This document shows positions 8,109 through 16,457 of a DNA stretch of 34,638 nucleotides, piece after piece (within the stretch, counting starts at the first letter, position 1; each line of letters opens with the position of its first letter). The notes under the pieces are model-generated. The model was not told where the DNA came from, did no database searches, and was given only the letters and a program-made list of their open reading frames with translations. A program made the position numbers and the translations under genes. Source of the DNA: Planctomycetota bacterium. GTDB taxonomy: Bacteria > Planctomycetota > Phycisphaerae > SM23-33. The stretch lies in contig JACRIL010000250.1 of NCBI GenBank assembly GCA_016235825.1, forward strand, positions 1 through 34,638, given 5' to 3'.

Positions 8109-8669
8109 ATGGAGCAATTCTATTCAAAATTAGAGGAGGACGCGAAGAAATGGTACGAGTCGTTAGATCCGCAAACTCGTACGACTGTTGATGAAAAGGT
8201 GGCAATATTGAAGAAGTTTAATGCTTATGCCCCTTTAGCCTGGGTGGAATCTGAAATGAATGAAAACATTCCGCAAGTCGCCAGGTTTCTGTTTCTTCAT
8301 TGCGTACGTTCGGAAGTAATTAATGGTTACTCGAATTTCAAAATTCCAGACAATGATGATTTTGAGAAGTCTATACCGCCATATAAGCGATTAGAGGTGG
8401 GAGAAGAAGCGCTTAACCGCCTGATTGCTGCCGGAGTTAATCGGGAAGATATTGTGCGTGTTGCCCGGGCGGCCGTTTGCACGGCAGCATTCAATTTTGT
8501 GGCAATGCTTGACCGTTGTTCTGGTCCTCCAGATGTTGACAAAGTCGCAAATGCGCCAGATTGGGCACTTATGGAAATTGTCAAAAAAGACGGAGAGCGG
8601 AAGCTTTCAGGTCGAATGTTGGATGGTTTACATGAATCAATTTATAATTTGTATCCGGATGACGAATAA
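8109..8669 (+). CDS. Hypothetical soluble protein, compositionally foreign
   Basis: I do not recognise this family. The product is about 186 residues, acidic and probably all-helical, with no signal peptide or membrane segment. It contains a run resembling a helical repeat (GEEALNRLIAAGVNREDIVRVAR, quoted only to locate residues ~100-122) and ends YPDDE. The ATG at 8109 is preferred to that at 8100 because AAAAGG is then at normal spacing; the first ATG directly abuts the GG. It follows the arginine decarboxylase stop by 13 bases and may be co-transcribed. Its codons are strikingly AT-rich against the GC-rich neighbours, which suggests recent acquisition. Small acidic helical proteins of this kind are often immunity or antitoxin-like, but nothing here proves that. 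Confidence 0.7.
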   Translation: MEQFYSKLEEDAKKWYESLDPQTRTTVDEKVAILKKFNAYAPLAWVESEMNENIPQVARFLFLHCVRSEVINGYSNFKIPDNDDFEKSIPPYKRLEVGEEALNRLIAAGVNREDIVRVARAAVCTAAFNFVAMLDRCSGPPDVDKVANAPDWALMEIVKKDGERKLSGRMLDGLHESIYNLYPDDE

Positions 8670-8770
8670 CAATCTTATGAATAGGCATAAAGTATTGCCG
8701 AAAGAATCTCACTTTGATAAATGTCATCCGCGTTGACACGTGGGTTTTTTTGCCTTTTCACCTCCCGAAA

Positions 8771-9203
8771 TTCCGGTACGACTTTGATACCTTGTGGATT
8801 CAGCGCGGCCGATTCGCAGGCTCGGAGAGCCGGCAGAAAGTAGCCCCGGGTGGAGCGGCGAAGCGACGAAGTCGCTCGACGCGGAACCCGGGGAAGGTCG
8901 TCATTAAACAAGTTTCAAAATGTTCGCTCGTGCCACAGGCAGATGATCCCGAATCCTGGAACGCCCCGGCCATCGGTCTTGGTCGATTCACAGGACCGTT
9001 GGCAGAGGTATTCGGGAATTTTGTCCGGACTGCCAGTGGCGGGATCGGAAATCAAAAAAATACATTTATTGGCGACTTTCCCCCGGGTTCCGCTTCATCC
9101 GCCTTGCGGCGGACTCGCTGCACCCGGGGCTACACTCTGCCGACCCTTCGGGTCTACGAATTGGTCACACTGAACTTGCAAGGCATTATTGTTCTGCCGG
9201 AAA
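8771..9203. repeat. Large imperfect inverted repeat in a gene-free region
   Basis: The 560-base stretch 8670-9229 holds no credible gene. Its most regular parts are GTAGCCCCGGGTG-like and GCGGAACCCGGGG-like blocks at 8840-8893 and, inverted, at 9080-9133. Similarity continues outward: a CCTTG..GATTCAG.. block near 8793-8805 is mirrored near 9171-9183, and an ATTTCCGG-type end is found on both sides. Arms are therefore about 125 bases, separated by about 180 bases of unlike sequence. The frames that cross it are by-products of the repeat. It resembles dispersed intergenic repeats I recall from planctomycete genomes; that recollection is unchecked. Confidence 0.7.
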
Positions 9204-9215
9204 TATGAACAATAA
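9186..9215 (-). terminator. Possible terminator hairpin after gltA
   Basis: Perfect 9-base arms (TTATTGTTC 9186-9194, GAACAATAA 9207-9215) with a 12-base loop lie 14 bases beyond the citrate synthase stop. The stem is AT-rich and has no clear U-run, so it may only be the edge of the adjacent repeat. Confidence 0.35.
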
Positions 9216-9229
9216 CAGAGAAATAAAAA

Positions 9230-10510
9230 CTACTTCCTGTCCTTCATATCGAGGTAGTGGCGTTCGTTGGGGCCGGTGTAGATTTGCCTTGGCCTGGCGA
9301 GGCGGAAATCTTCGCTGTGGGTCATTTCCCGCCACTGGGCCAGCCAGCCCGGCGTGCGGCCTATGGCGAACAGGACGGTGAACATGTCGTAGGGAATCGC
9401 GGCGGCCTTGAGGATCAGGCCGGAATAGAAATCCACGTTCGGATACAGGTTTCTCTCCAGGAAATACGGGTCTTTCATGGCGATGGCCTCGAGTTCCATC
9501 GCTATGTCGAAGCACGGATCGGTCATACCCGGCTTGGCCAGAAGTTTGTGGCATATTTCTTTCAGTATCTTTGCCCGCGGGTCGTAGGCCTTGTAAACCC
9601 TGTGTCCGAAGCCCATGAGGCGTTCCGCGCGGTTTTTGGCCCGTTCGACGAACTCGGCCGGCTTTGCGCCGCTGTCGCGGATATGCTCAAGCATGGTTAT
9701 GACTTCCTGGTTTGCCCCGCCGTGCCGCCTGCCCCAAAGCGCGCAGACGCCCGACGAGACGACCGAGTAGATGTTGGCCAGGCTCGAGCCGACCATGCGG
9801 ACCGTGCTGGTGCTGCAATTCTGCTCGTGGTCGGCGTGCAGGATCAGGAAAGTCTCCACCGCGTGGACGATGTCGGGATCCTGCACGTAGTCTTTCACCG
9901 GCGAGGAGAACATCATGTTCAGGAAATTCTCGACGTACTTGAGCTTGATCGACGGATAGACCACCGGCTCGCCGATCGACTTTTTGTACGACATCGCGGA
10001 TATCGTCCTGACCTGCGAGATCAGGTTGGCGACGAGCTGGTTTTCCATGTCTTCGGTCAGGTCCTCCGGCGCCGGGTAGAACGTCGAGAGCGAGGCTACC
10101 ATGGTCGAAAGTATGCCCATGGGGTGTGCGTCGCGCGGGAAGCCGAAGAAAAAGTGCGTCATATCCTCGTGTATCAGCGACGAGGCGTTGAGCAGGTTGG
10201 AAAACTTCTTGAGCTGCGTGGCCTTGGGCAGTTCGCCGTAGACCACCAGGTAGGCTGTCTCGACGAACGTGCTCTTTGCCGCCAGCTCCTCGATGGGATA
10301 GCCGCGGAAGCGCAGTATGCCCTTCTCGCCGTCTATGAAGGTTACGCCGCTCTTGCAGGAGCCGGTGTTGGCCAGCCCGCTGTCCATGGTTACAAAGCCG
10401 GTGTCCTGCCGCAGGCGCGTGATGTCGATGGCCTTTTCGTTCTCGGTGCCGACGACGATCGGCAGATCGTAGGTCTTGCCTTCGAGGATGAGCTTTGCGG
10501 TGTCTGTCAT
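9230..10510 (-). CDS. gltA: Citrate synthase
   Basis: It condenses acetyl-CoA with oxaloacetate to citrate, the entry step of the TCA cycle. The 426 residues correspond to the type II (E. coli-like) length. Catalytic residues are visible: His228 in HADHEQNCSTS, His303 in GFGHRVYKAYDPRAK and Asp360 in NVDFYSG. The beta-rich N-terminal domain typical of hexameric enzymes (KLILEGKTYDLPIVVG) is present. Two starts are possible. 10510 (MTDTAKL) fits homologues and has AAGGAAGG upstream; 10537 adds nine residues and has GAGGAA upstream. It follows the PLP decarboxylase gene on the same strand with only 12-39 bases between, so they probably share a transcript, an unusual pairing. Confidence 0.96.
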   Translation of the reverse strand: MTDTAKLILEGKTYDLPIVVGTENEKAIDITRLRQDTGFVTMDSGLANTGSCKSGVTFIDGEKGILRFRGYPIEELAAKSTFVETAYLVVYGELPKATQLKKFSNLLNASSLIHEDMTHFFFGFPRDAHPMGILSTMVASLSTFYPAPEDLTEDMENQLVANLISQVRTISAMSYKKSIGEPVVYPSIKLKYVENFLNMMFSSPVKDYVQDPDIVHAVETFLILHADHEQNCSTSTVRMVGSSLANIYSVVSSGVCALWGRRHGGANQEVITMLEHIRDSGAKPAEFVERAKNRAERLMGFGHRVYKAYDPRAKILKEICHKLLAKPGMTDPCFDIAMELEAIAMKDPYFLERNLYPNVDFYSGLILKAAAIPYDMFTVLFAIGRTPGWLAQWREMTHSEDFRLARPRQIYTGPNERHYLDMKDRK

Positions 10511-10549
10511 GTTGTTTTTCCTTCCTTGCGTCGCCATGCGATTTCCTCT

Positions 10550-11773
10550 TTAGGCCACGATGACCTTTGCCGGCGGAATGCCGTTGAATGTAAGCGCGCT
10601 GGCGCAGCTGTACGCCCCGATGTTCGGCACGTAGACCACCCCGCCGACGTCCAGTTCGGGCAGTTCCTGGCTGAGCGAGATGGTGTCCAGGCTGTCGCAT
10701 GTCGGCCCGGCCAGAATCGACAGGAATTTCTGCGTCCTGGTCAGCGTATAGACTTCGTATTTGCAGTGGTCGAAGAGGATGCCGGAGAAATCGCCGTAGA
10801 CGCCGTCGTCGAGGTAGTAGTAGTTCTTGTTGTTCCGGATGGACCTGCCTATGACGCGGCAGATGAGCATTCCGGCCGGGCCGGCAAGCGCCCTGCCAGG
10901 CTCGGCGATGATGTCGATGTCCCTGGGGAACAGCCGGTCGATCTCGCGCCTCAGCCGCCCGGCGAAGGTGTCCAGGCTGACCGTGTCGGACCTGAAATGG
11001 CGGATGGGAAATCCGCCGCCGATGTTGATCATCCTGATCCTCAGCCCGTGCGAGCGGGCCTCGTCGAGAATCTGCGCGACCATCTCGAAGGCCCGCAGAT
11101 AATTCTCGATGTTGGTGCACTGCGAGCCGACGTGGAAGCTGACGCCTTCGGGCCTCAGGCCAAGCGTTTTGGCCTTGCGAAGCATGGGCACGATCTGGTC
11201 CTGGTCGGCCCCGAACTTCAGCGAAAGCTCCACGATGCTGCCGGTGTTGGCGACCTTCAGCCGGGCCAGCACGCTGGCTCCGCGGGCGTATTTTGCGATC
11301 TTGTAAAGCTCCGGCTCGTTGTCGAACGTCATCAGGTTTACGCCGACCTTCCTGGCGTATTCCAGGGCCTGCGGCGTCTTGATGGTGTTGGCGAAGATTA
11401 TCCGGTCGGGCCTGACGCCCTGGGCAAGCGTGTGGCCGATCTCGCCGGCGCTGGCCACGTCGAAGCAGCCGCCCATGTCGCGGAACGTCCGGATGATGTC
11501 CGGATGCGGATTGGCCTTGATGGCGTAAAAGGGGCGGACCCGCGGCAGAAGCCGGCAGAACTTTTTGTAGCAGTTGGCCAGTTCGCCCTTGCTTATGACC
11601 ATCAGCGGCGTGCCGTGCAGGCGGATCAGGGCCTTGATCCGCTTTGGCAGCCGCAGATGCATGATCGACTCGGGCGTCCTGTGAACCGAGGCCGGCACGA
11701 ACTGCCGCTCGTTCAGGATCGACTCGCCCGCCGGCCCGCCGCGGCCGGTCTTTCTTCCGACTTTCTTCGCCAT
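10550..11773 (-). CDS. Fold-III PLP decarboxylase of the ornithine/lysine type
   Basis: This 407-residue enzyme has the alanine-racemase-like barrel fold of eukaryotic-type ornithine decarboxylases. Lys86 in FYAIKANPH binds PLP. FHVGSQ (213-218), GGGFP (252-256) and EPGRALAG (291-298) form the cofactor phosphate site. Cys359-Asp360 in AGPTCDSLD matches the catalytic Cys-Asp of ornithine decarboxylase, and IGAYSCASALTFNG is the C-terminal Tyr loop. Ornithine is the best guess, with lysine also possible; a diaminopimelate decarboxylase is less likely. It would make putrescine directly, in parallel with the arginine route encoded at 6642-8095. The first ~35 residues are a basic extension. AGAGGT precedes the ATG. 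It is divergent from the bacterioferritin gene. Confidence 0.9.
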   Translation of the reverse strand: MAKKVGRKTGRGGPAGESILNERQFVPASVHRTPESIMHLRLPKRIKALIRLHGTPLMVISKGELANCYKKFCRLLPRVRPFYAIKANPHPDIIRTFRDMGGCFDVASAGEIGHTLAQGVRPDRIIFANTIKTPQALEYARKVGVNLMTFDNEPELYKIAKYARGASVLARLKVANTGSIVELSLKFGADQDQIVPMLRKAKTLGLRPEGVSFHVGSQCTNIENYLRAFEMVAQILDEARSHGLRIRMINIGGGFPIRHFRSDTVSLDTFAGRLRREIDRLFPRDIDIIAEPGRALAGPAGMLICRVIGRSIRNNKNYYYLDDGVYGDFSGILFDHCKYEVYTLTRTQKFLSILAGPTCDSLDTISLSQELPELDVGGVVYVPNIGAYSCASALTFNGIPPAKVIVA

Positions 11774-11887
11774 GTTGACCTCTGGGTGTCCTTGACTGGC
11801 CAGCGCCTCATGCGCCGAATCGCAAATTTATATCAAGACTGGCCATGTGCAAGTTTAAATTTAATCATTTTTGCGGCCGACAACGGA

Positions 11888-11915
11888 TTGAATCGCCCGG
11901 CCGGACGCATATAAT
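11888..11915 (+). promoter_or_regulatory. Candidate sigma-70 promoter of bfr
   Basis: TTGAAT (11888-11893), a 16-base spacer and a perfect TATAAT (11910-11915) lie 75 bases before the bacterioferritin start. I saw no obvious Fur-like box overlapping it. Confidence 0.55.
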
Positions 11916-11990
11916 TATCCCAAACCGTCCGGGCCGCCGCTGGTGGCGGGCCTGAGAATGATTATGTCCCTTGACCAAGGAGCTCAAAAC

Positions 11991-12461
11991 ATGAAGGGCA
12001 ACGCCAAACTGATCGACATGCTGAACTTCCTTCTGGCCGACGAACTGACCGCCATCAGCCAGTACATCGTCCACTCGGAGATGTGCGCCAACTGGAACTA
12101 CCAGGGGCTGCACAACCACTTCGAGAAGCGGGCCATCGACGAGATGAAGCACGCCGAAAAGCTCATCGGCCGCATCCTCTTCCTGGAGGGCTTGCCGGTC
12201 GTCGATAAGCTCAACCCGATGCACATCGGCCCCGAAGTGCCGAAAATGTTCGCCAACGACCACGCCGCCGAGGAAGGCGCGATCAAGGGCTACAACAAGG
12301 CCATCAAGCTGGCCGGCGACGTCGCAGACTTCGCCACCCGCGAAATACTCGAAGGCATACTCAACGACGAGGACCGCCACATCGACGACATCGAGGCCAA
12401 CCAGGACCAGATCAGGCAGATGACGCTCCAGGTCTACCTGACTACAAAGGTCGCAGAATAG
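11991..12461 (+). CDS. bfr: Bacterioferritin
   Basis: This 156-residue iron-storage subunit assembles into a 24-mer cage that oxidises and stores iron. Ferroxidase ligands are in place: ADELTAISQY (Glu18), EMKHAEK (Glu51, His54), AAEEG (Glu near 94) and NDEDRHIDD (Glu near 127, His near 130). The methionine in DEMKH corresponds to the haem-ligating Met52, so haem binding is possible. The start at 11991 has a strong AAGGAG six bases upstream; the in-frame ATG at 11943 lies before this ribosome site and is rejected. The WD40 lipoprotein gene begins 18 bases after the stop. Confidence 0.97.
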   Translation: MKGNAKLIDMLNFLLADELTAISQYIVHSEMCANWNYQGLHNHFEKRAIDEMKHAEKLIGRILFLEGLPVVDKLNPMHIGPEVPKMFANDHAAEEGAIKGYNKAIKLAGDVADFATREILEGILNDEDRHIDDIEANQDQIRQMTLQVYLTTKVAE

Positions 12462-12479
12462 CGGATAAAGATTATTGCC

Positions 12480-14660
12480 ATGGTTGCCTCCCGACATTCT
12501 CCGGCGGCAATATTGTCGGGCGTCTTGTCAGGCGTTCCGGTGCTGACAACCATCCTGGCCGCTGTTGCAATCTGTGGTTGCAGGTCGAATCCGTCGCAGA
12601 CCTCGCAAGTCCCGGCAACTGTGCCCGACAATCCCAGTCGACCGGCTTCAGAATCGAAGAAAGAGATCGCCCCGACGGAGGTAAGGGATTGCTGGGGCGA
12701 CATTCTGCCGCCAGGTGCTCTCGCCCGGTTGGGCACAATACGATATCGAATTAACGCTTATAGACCGATAGGCCGTCTTCAATTCAACGCGGATTCGTCA
12801 ATTATTCGCGCGGGTTTGTCGGCGTGGGATGTCCGAACGGGAGAACTTCAGCCGCCACTGCTGCTACCCGAGGAGGACGCTCACATACGCTTTCTCGGTT
12901 TCAGCAGCGATGGCAAACAGGCGCTCTACTGCTCACCGCAAACCGGTTCAACAGGAGTTCCACATGGGAGCAGCGGCCGGGTTCTGACTCTGCGAGACAC
13001 ACGGACAGGCGATGTTGTTAAAAAATTTGAGGGCGATGCCGGAAGGGGTTGGGCCGGAGGGGCGACTTTCTCCACTGACGGCAGATATGCTGCCGTTATC
13101 GATCTGGACATGCGGGTCGGCGGCGACAGTTGGGGCAGCGCGTTTGGTTTTGCCGTCTGGGACGTCAATAGCGGACAGAAGATTATCACAAAGGATAATC
13201 CCGTTTCTGCACATTATGCTATGATTGGCGGCCTGGATTTTTCGCCCGATTGCAAGTTTCTGGCCTTGGCCGGTAGCGATGGCGTTATTCGGATATACGA
13301 CCTGCCCGGCGGCAACGAGACCAGAACGTGCAGCACCAAGGCCCAGCAGATTTGGGCGCCCCGCTTCATCGACCAACAGACGTTGTGCGTAGGTGGCAGC
13401 GATGGCGTTTTTATCTGGAAACTAGACCAGTCTGCGCCTGAATTTTGGAAGGCTAATACCCAAATTGTTTATCAAAACACGGTTTCACCCGACCGCAAGT
13501 ATCTTGCATCGGCAACATGGAAGGGTCTGGCAGTCTTTGAACTGGCCACCGGAAAGCCACTCGTTTCTCCAGATGAGAGTCAGCAGGCGGATGTAGTCAT
13601 TTCCGTGGCGTTTTCTGATGATGGAAGACTACTTGCATTTAGCCGCGGCCAGTGCGTGGAGTTTCTCGAAGTCGGGACCTGGAAGCCCGCCCACACTGTC
13701 CAATCGCACACTGTTCCAGTCCAAGCTTTGGCAGTTTCGGCAGACGGCCGGTTGATTGCCACTGGCGACTCGCATGGCGTGATTCGACTCTGGGATGACC
13801 ATGGCAGGCCGCTCAAAACGTTCCAGCACGACAACTGCGTAGTGGAACAACTGGCCATCTCACCGGACGGCAAGACAGTCGCTTCGCCGATGGGCCTGTG
13901 GAACATCGCCGATGGCAAACTGCAGGTTGCCTACGAAAGCGATACCCGTTGCTTACTTCGTTTTGTCGATCAAGGCAGGCAAGTCCTGGAAGTCGGGCAG
14001 AATGCCATCTGCTGGCGCGACGTATCCAGCGGAACACCGGTCAGGACAATAAAACTCAATCATCCATACGCAATTGTGCGAGCCACAATGTCAACCGACG
14101 GCAGCATTCTTGTCTGGTCAGAGACCGACCAAAGCCAGCAATGGAAGTCAAGACCGTCGTCACAACCGACCAACCCTGTATACACGGCTCATATCTATGA
14201 CATAATCGCCGGCAAAGAGATCGCTCATTATTCTGTCGGTGAACACGCATTGGCCCTGTCGCCCGATGGAAAACGACTGGCTGTGGGCGAGAGCATCGAC
14301 TACCAACAGCGCCCTGCCCGGCTATATGTTACGATCCGCGATACGGCTACCGGCAAGGTGCGTAACAGGATTGTCGTCGAGCCTGGCTATTCATCGCTGC
14401 TGGAATGGTCGCCGGACGGGCGTTTTCTTGCCGCTGAATATCGCGACAACATCATTCGTATATATGAGACCGATGGATTCAGGGAAATCGGACGTTTCAC
14501 GGGGCACCCCAACTACATCCAGAAAATATGTTGGTTTGCCGAGGGTAAAAAATTGGTGTCGGTCGGTTACGACACTACTGGTTTAATCTGGGACATGAGC
14601 AAGATGCAAAAATCCACCGCCACCCAAGCCATCGAAATGGTCGGAGAAGGCGAAAAATAA
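12480..14660 (+). CDS. WD40-repeat lipoprotein of the planctomycete type
   Basis: The 726-residue product has an N-terminal hydrophobic segment ending ICGC (Cys34 as possible lipid-anchored cysteine), so it is probably exported and membrane-anchored. After a Pro/Ser-rich linker comes DCWGDILPPGALARLGT (70-86), a motif I associate with planctomycete WD40 proteins. The rest is built of beta-propeller blades with recurring [FV]SPDG-K/R-LA and [VI]R[IL][WY]D patterns, for example near 260-285 and 410-440, enough for two propellers. Such domains bind partners; no catalytic domain is seen. It begins 18 bases after bfr, but no Shine-Dalgarno precedes its ATG, so co-transcription is uncertain. Base composition is a little less GC-rich than the surroundings. 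Confidence 0.85.
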   Translation: MVASRHSPAAILSGVLSGVPVLTTILAAVAICGCRSNPSQTSQVPATVPDNPSRPASESKKEIAPTEVRDCWGDILPPGALARLGTIRYRINAYRPIGRLQFNADSSIIRAGLSAWDVRTGELQPPLLLPEEDAHIRFLGFSSDGKQALYCSPQTGSTGVPHGSSGRVLTLRDTRTGDVVKKFEGDAGRGWAGGATFSTDGRYAAVIDLDMRVGGDSWGSAFGFAVWDVNSGQKIITKDNPVSAHYAMIGGLDFSPDCKFLALAGSDGVIRIYDLPGGNETRTCSTKAQQIWAPRFIDQQTLCVGGSDGVFIWKLDQSAPEFWKANTQIVYQNTVSPDRKYLASATWKGLAVFELATGKPLVSPDESQQADVVISVAFSDDGRLLAFSRGQCVEFLEVGTWKPAHTVQSHTVPVQALAVSADGRLIATGDSHGVIRLWDDHGRPLKTFQHDNCVVEQLAISPDGKTVASPMGLWNIADGKLQVAYESDTRCLLRFVDQGRQVLEVGQNAICWRDVSSGTPVRTIKLNHPYAIVRATMSTDGSILVWSETDQSQQWKSRPSSQPTNPVYTAHIYDIIAGKEIAHYSVGEHALALSPDGKRLAVGESIDYQQRPARLYVTIRDTATGKVRNRIVVEPGYSSLLEWSPDGRFLAAEYRDNIIRIYETDGFREIGRFTGHPNYIQKICWFAEGKKLVSVGYDTTGLIWDMSKMQKSTATQAIEMVGEGEK

Positions 14661-14692
14661 CTGGAGCAGGTCGGCGGCACACTTGCGACAAA

Positions 14693-14800
14693 CGCGGGCG
14701 GGATGCCCGCGCCACAAACAACCAAAGCCACGGCCGGGACGGCCGTGGAACACACGGGCAAGATGCCCGTGCCACAAACTTCATGGGCGAGACGCCCATG
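14693..14800. repeat. Array of four REP-like palindromes (cluster A)
   Basis: There are four hairpins: 14693-14711, 14728-14748, 14753-14771 and 14782-14800. Three are 19 bases with 7-base arms and a 5-nt loop (GGGAT, AAGAT, GAGAC); the second has 8-base arms and a GGGAC loop. Units 1 and 3 are followed by GCCACAAAC. The array sits between the convergent ends of the WD40 gene and miaB, where it could end transcription from both sides. Confidence 0.85.
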
Positions 14801-14804
14801 CTGC

Positions 14805-16244
14805 TTACAGACAGCCGAGGAGGGTCAATGATGTGGCGTCGGTTATTTGGACGTTGACGTATCTGCCGGAGAGGGTGGCTAGGCCGTCGAAGACAACGAT
14901 GTGATCGCCAGTTGTTCTGCCCATGAGTTGGACCGCGGCCGGAGCGGCCGCAGAGACGCCAGTTGCCGATGCATGGATCGGCGGATTCGGAGACGATGAG
15001 CTTTCATGTTTCCGGCGGGCGGTTTTTTTCGCGGATGCAGATGGCCCTTCGACAAGCACATCGACCGTTTTGCCGACATATTGACGATGATGTGCCAGAC
15101 CGGCCTCTTCCTGAACGGCCAGCAGCTCGTTATTCCGCCGGGCCTTGACGGCCTGCGGGATGTCGTCGGCGTATTTTTTCGCCGCTGGCGTGCCCGGCCG
15201 GGCCGAATATTTGAAGATGAACGAATTTTTATATCCGCTGCGGCGGATTAGGTCTGCCGAAGCCTGGTGGTCTTCCTGGGTCTCGCCCGGAAAACCCACG
15301 ATGAAGTCGCCGGCCAGCACCACGCCCGGCACGATCGTCCGCGCGCGATCCACGAATTCGTCGTATTGCCGGCGGGTATATCCGCGGTTCATCCTCGTCA
15401 GCACCGCGTCCGATCCGCTCTGGGCCGGGCAGTGAATATACGGGCAGACGTTCGGCAGGTCGCGCATCGCCTGCAATATATCGTCGCCGAAGTCGGTCGG
15501 GTGGCTGGTTACGAACCGCAGCCTTCGCAGGCCAGGCACGGCCGAGACCGCGGCGAGCAGGTCGCTGAACCGCACCGCCCTGCCGCTGCCGGCCCAGTGA
15601 TAGCTGTTGACCGTCTGGCCGAGCAGGGTGATCTCGCTCCTGCCGGCCTGCACCAGCCGGCCGACCTCCTGGACGACGTGCGACGGATCGCGGCTGTGCT
15701 CGGGGCCGCGGACGAACGGCACGATGCAGTAGCTGCAGAAAAAATCGCAGCCGCGCATCACGCGGACGAACGCCTGCGATTGGCCCGCGGCGGCCGACAC
15801 GTCGCGGGCAAGATCGAGATCGTCCATCCGGGCGATATCGTCTTCGCCCGGTCCGGCCGGTCGGGCCGGGTCGAGGCTTACGCCGCCTGCGCCCGCCGCC
15901 GCCCTCGCCAGCAGTTCGGGCAGATCGAACAGCCGGCCCGGCGAGCAGACCACGTCAACGGCAGGATATTTCCGCCGCAGCGACTCGCCCATCCGCTGGG
16001 CCATGCAGCCGATGACGGCCACCAGCAGCCTCTTGCCCGATTCCTTCCGCTGCGCGTCAGCCCCGATCCGCGAGAGCACCTTCTGTTCGGCATGCTGGCG
16101 GACAGAGCATGTGTTGTAAACCACCGCGTCGGCCTGGCGGCGATCTTCGACGATCTCATGCCCGGCCGCCCGCAGCGCCCCGGCCGCAAGCTCGCTGTCG
16201 AGCTTGTTCATCTGGCAACCCATCGTCTCGATGAAGATTCTCAT
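14805..16244 (-). CDS. miaB: tRNA-2-methylthio-N6-dimethylallyladenosine synthase
   Basis: This radical-SAM methylthiotransferase modifies A37 of tRNAs reading UNN codons (i6A to ms2i6A). The N-terminal UPF0004 domain holds the auxiliary cluster cysteines Cys10, Cys46 and Cys80 (TMGCQMN, NTCSVR, IGCMAQ). The radical-SAM cluster is CDFFCSYC (Cys166, 170, 173). HCPAQSGSD, LMGRTTGDHIVVFDG and a C-terminal TRAM domain distinguish MiaB from RimO and MtaB. Length is 479, a little long because of an Ala/Ser/Pro-rich stretch of about 35 residues (about 407-440) inside the TRAM domain and a Gly/Ala/Pro insert near 115-133. The ATG at 16244 gives the expected N-terminus (MRIFIETMGCQMN). Confidence 0.95.
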   Translation of the reverse strand: MRIFIETMGCQMNKLDSELAAGALRAAGHEIVEDRRQADAVVYNTCSVRQHAEQKVLSRIGADAQRKESGKRLLVAVIGCMAQRMGESLRRKYPAVDVVCSPGRLFDLPELLARAAAGAGGVSLDPARPAGPGEDDIARMDDLDLARDVSAAAGQSQAFVRVMRGCDFFCSYCIVPFVRGPEHSRDPSHVVQEVGRLVQAGRSEITLLGQTVNSYHWAGSGRAVRFSDLLAAVSAVPGLRRLRFVTSHPTDFGDDILQAMRDLPNVCPYIHCPAQSGSDAVLTRMNRGYTRRQYDEFVDRARTIVPGVVLAGDFIVGFPGETQEDHQASADLIRRSGYKNSFIFKYSARPGTPAAKKYADDIPQAVKARRNNELLAVQEEAGLAHHRQYVGKTVDVLVEGPSASAKKTARRKHESSSSPNPPIHASATGVSAAAPAAVQLMGRTTGDHIVVFDGLATLSGRYVNVQITDATSLTLLGCL

Positions 16245-16323
16245 TTAATTTCATGATATCCAGCCGGCGGCGAGGTTCCAATCGGCAAAATTGGGAGTAA
16301 CACCGGATTGTGGTTTATTGTGG

Positions 16324-16370
16324 TGCGGGCATCTTGCCTGCATAGAAAAATTGCAGGCGAGACGCCTGCA
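16324..16370. repeat. Pair of REP-like palindromes (cluster B)
   Basis: Two 19-base hairpins lie at 16324-16342 (loop ATCTT) and 16352-16370 (loop GAGAC), in opposite orientation to each other, flanked by GTGGTG/CACCAC. They can also pair with each other as one long stem. They lie between the divergent miaB and korA genes, upstream of the korA promoter. Confidence 0.85.
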
Positions 16371-16401
16371 CCACAAACAGCCCGGCAAAATTAACAATCA
16401 T

Positions 16402-16430
16402 TTGAGGCGGCGGGATGAATAGGCTATAAT
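16402..16430 (+). promoter_or_regulatory. Candidate sigma-70 promoter of korAB
   Basis: TTGAGG (16402-16407), a 17-base spacer and TATAAT (16425-16430) lie 27 bases before the korA start. This is the best-formed -35/-10 pair in the window. Confidence 0.65.
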
Positions 16431-16457
16431 TCCGCACGTTGCCGGAGGGAAAAGAGG

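Noticed and set aside
8714-9208. 164-residue frame (+) and the 78-residue frame (-) over 8675-8911
   Set aside because: They are generated by the inverted repeat; the translated arms resemble each other because the DNA does, and there is no ribosome site or motif.
9257-11914. 885-residue frame on the + strand
   Set aside because: It lies opposite two well-supported genes (gltA and the PLP decarboxylase) and has no recognisable motif.
14693-14800. CRISPR-like spacing of repeats
   Set aside because: Units are self-complementary hairpins with varying arms and no uniform spacers, and no cas gene is present.
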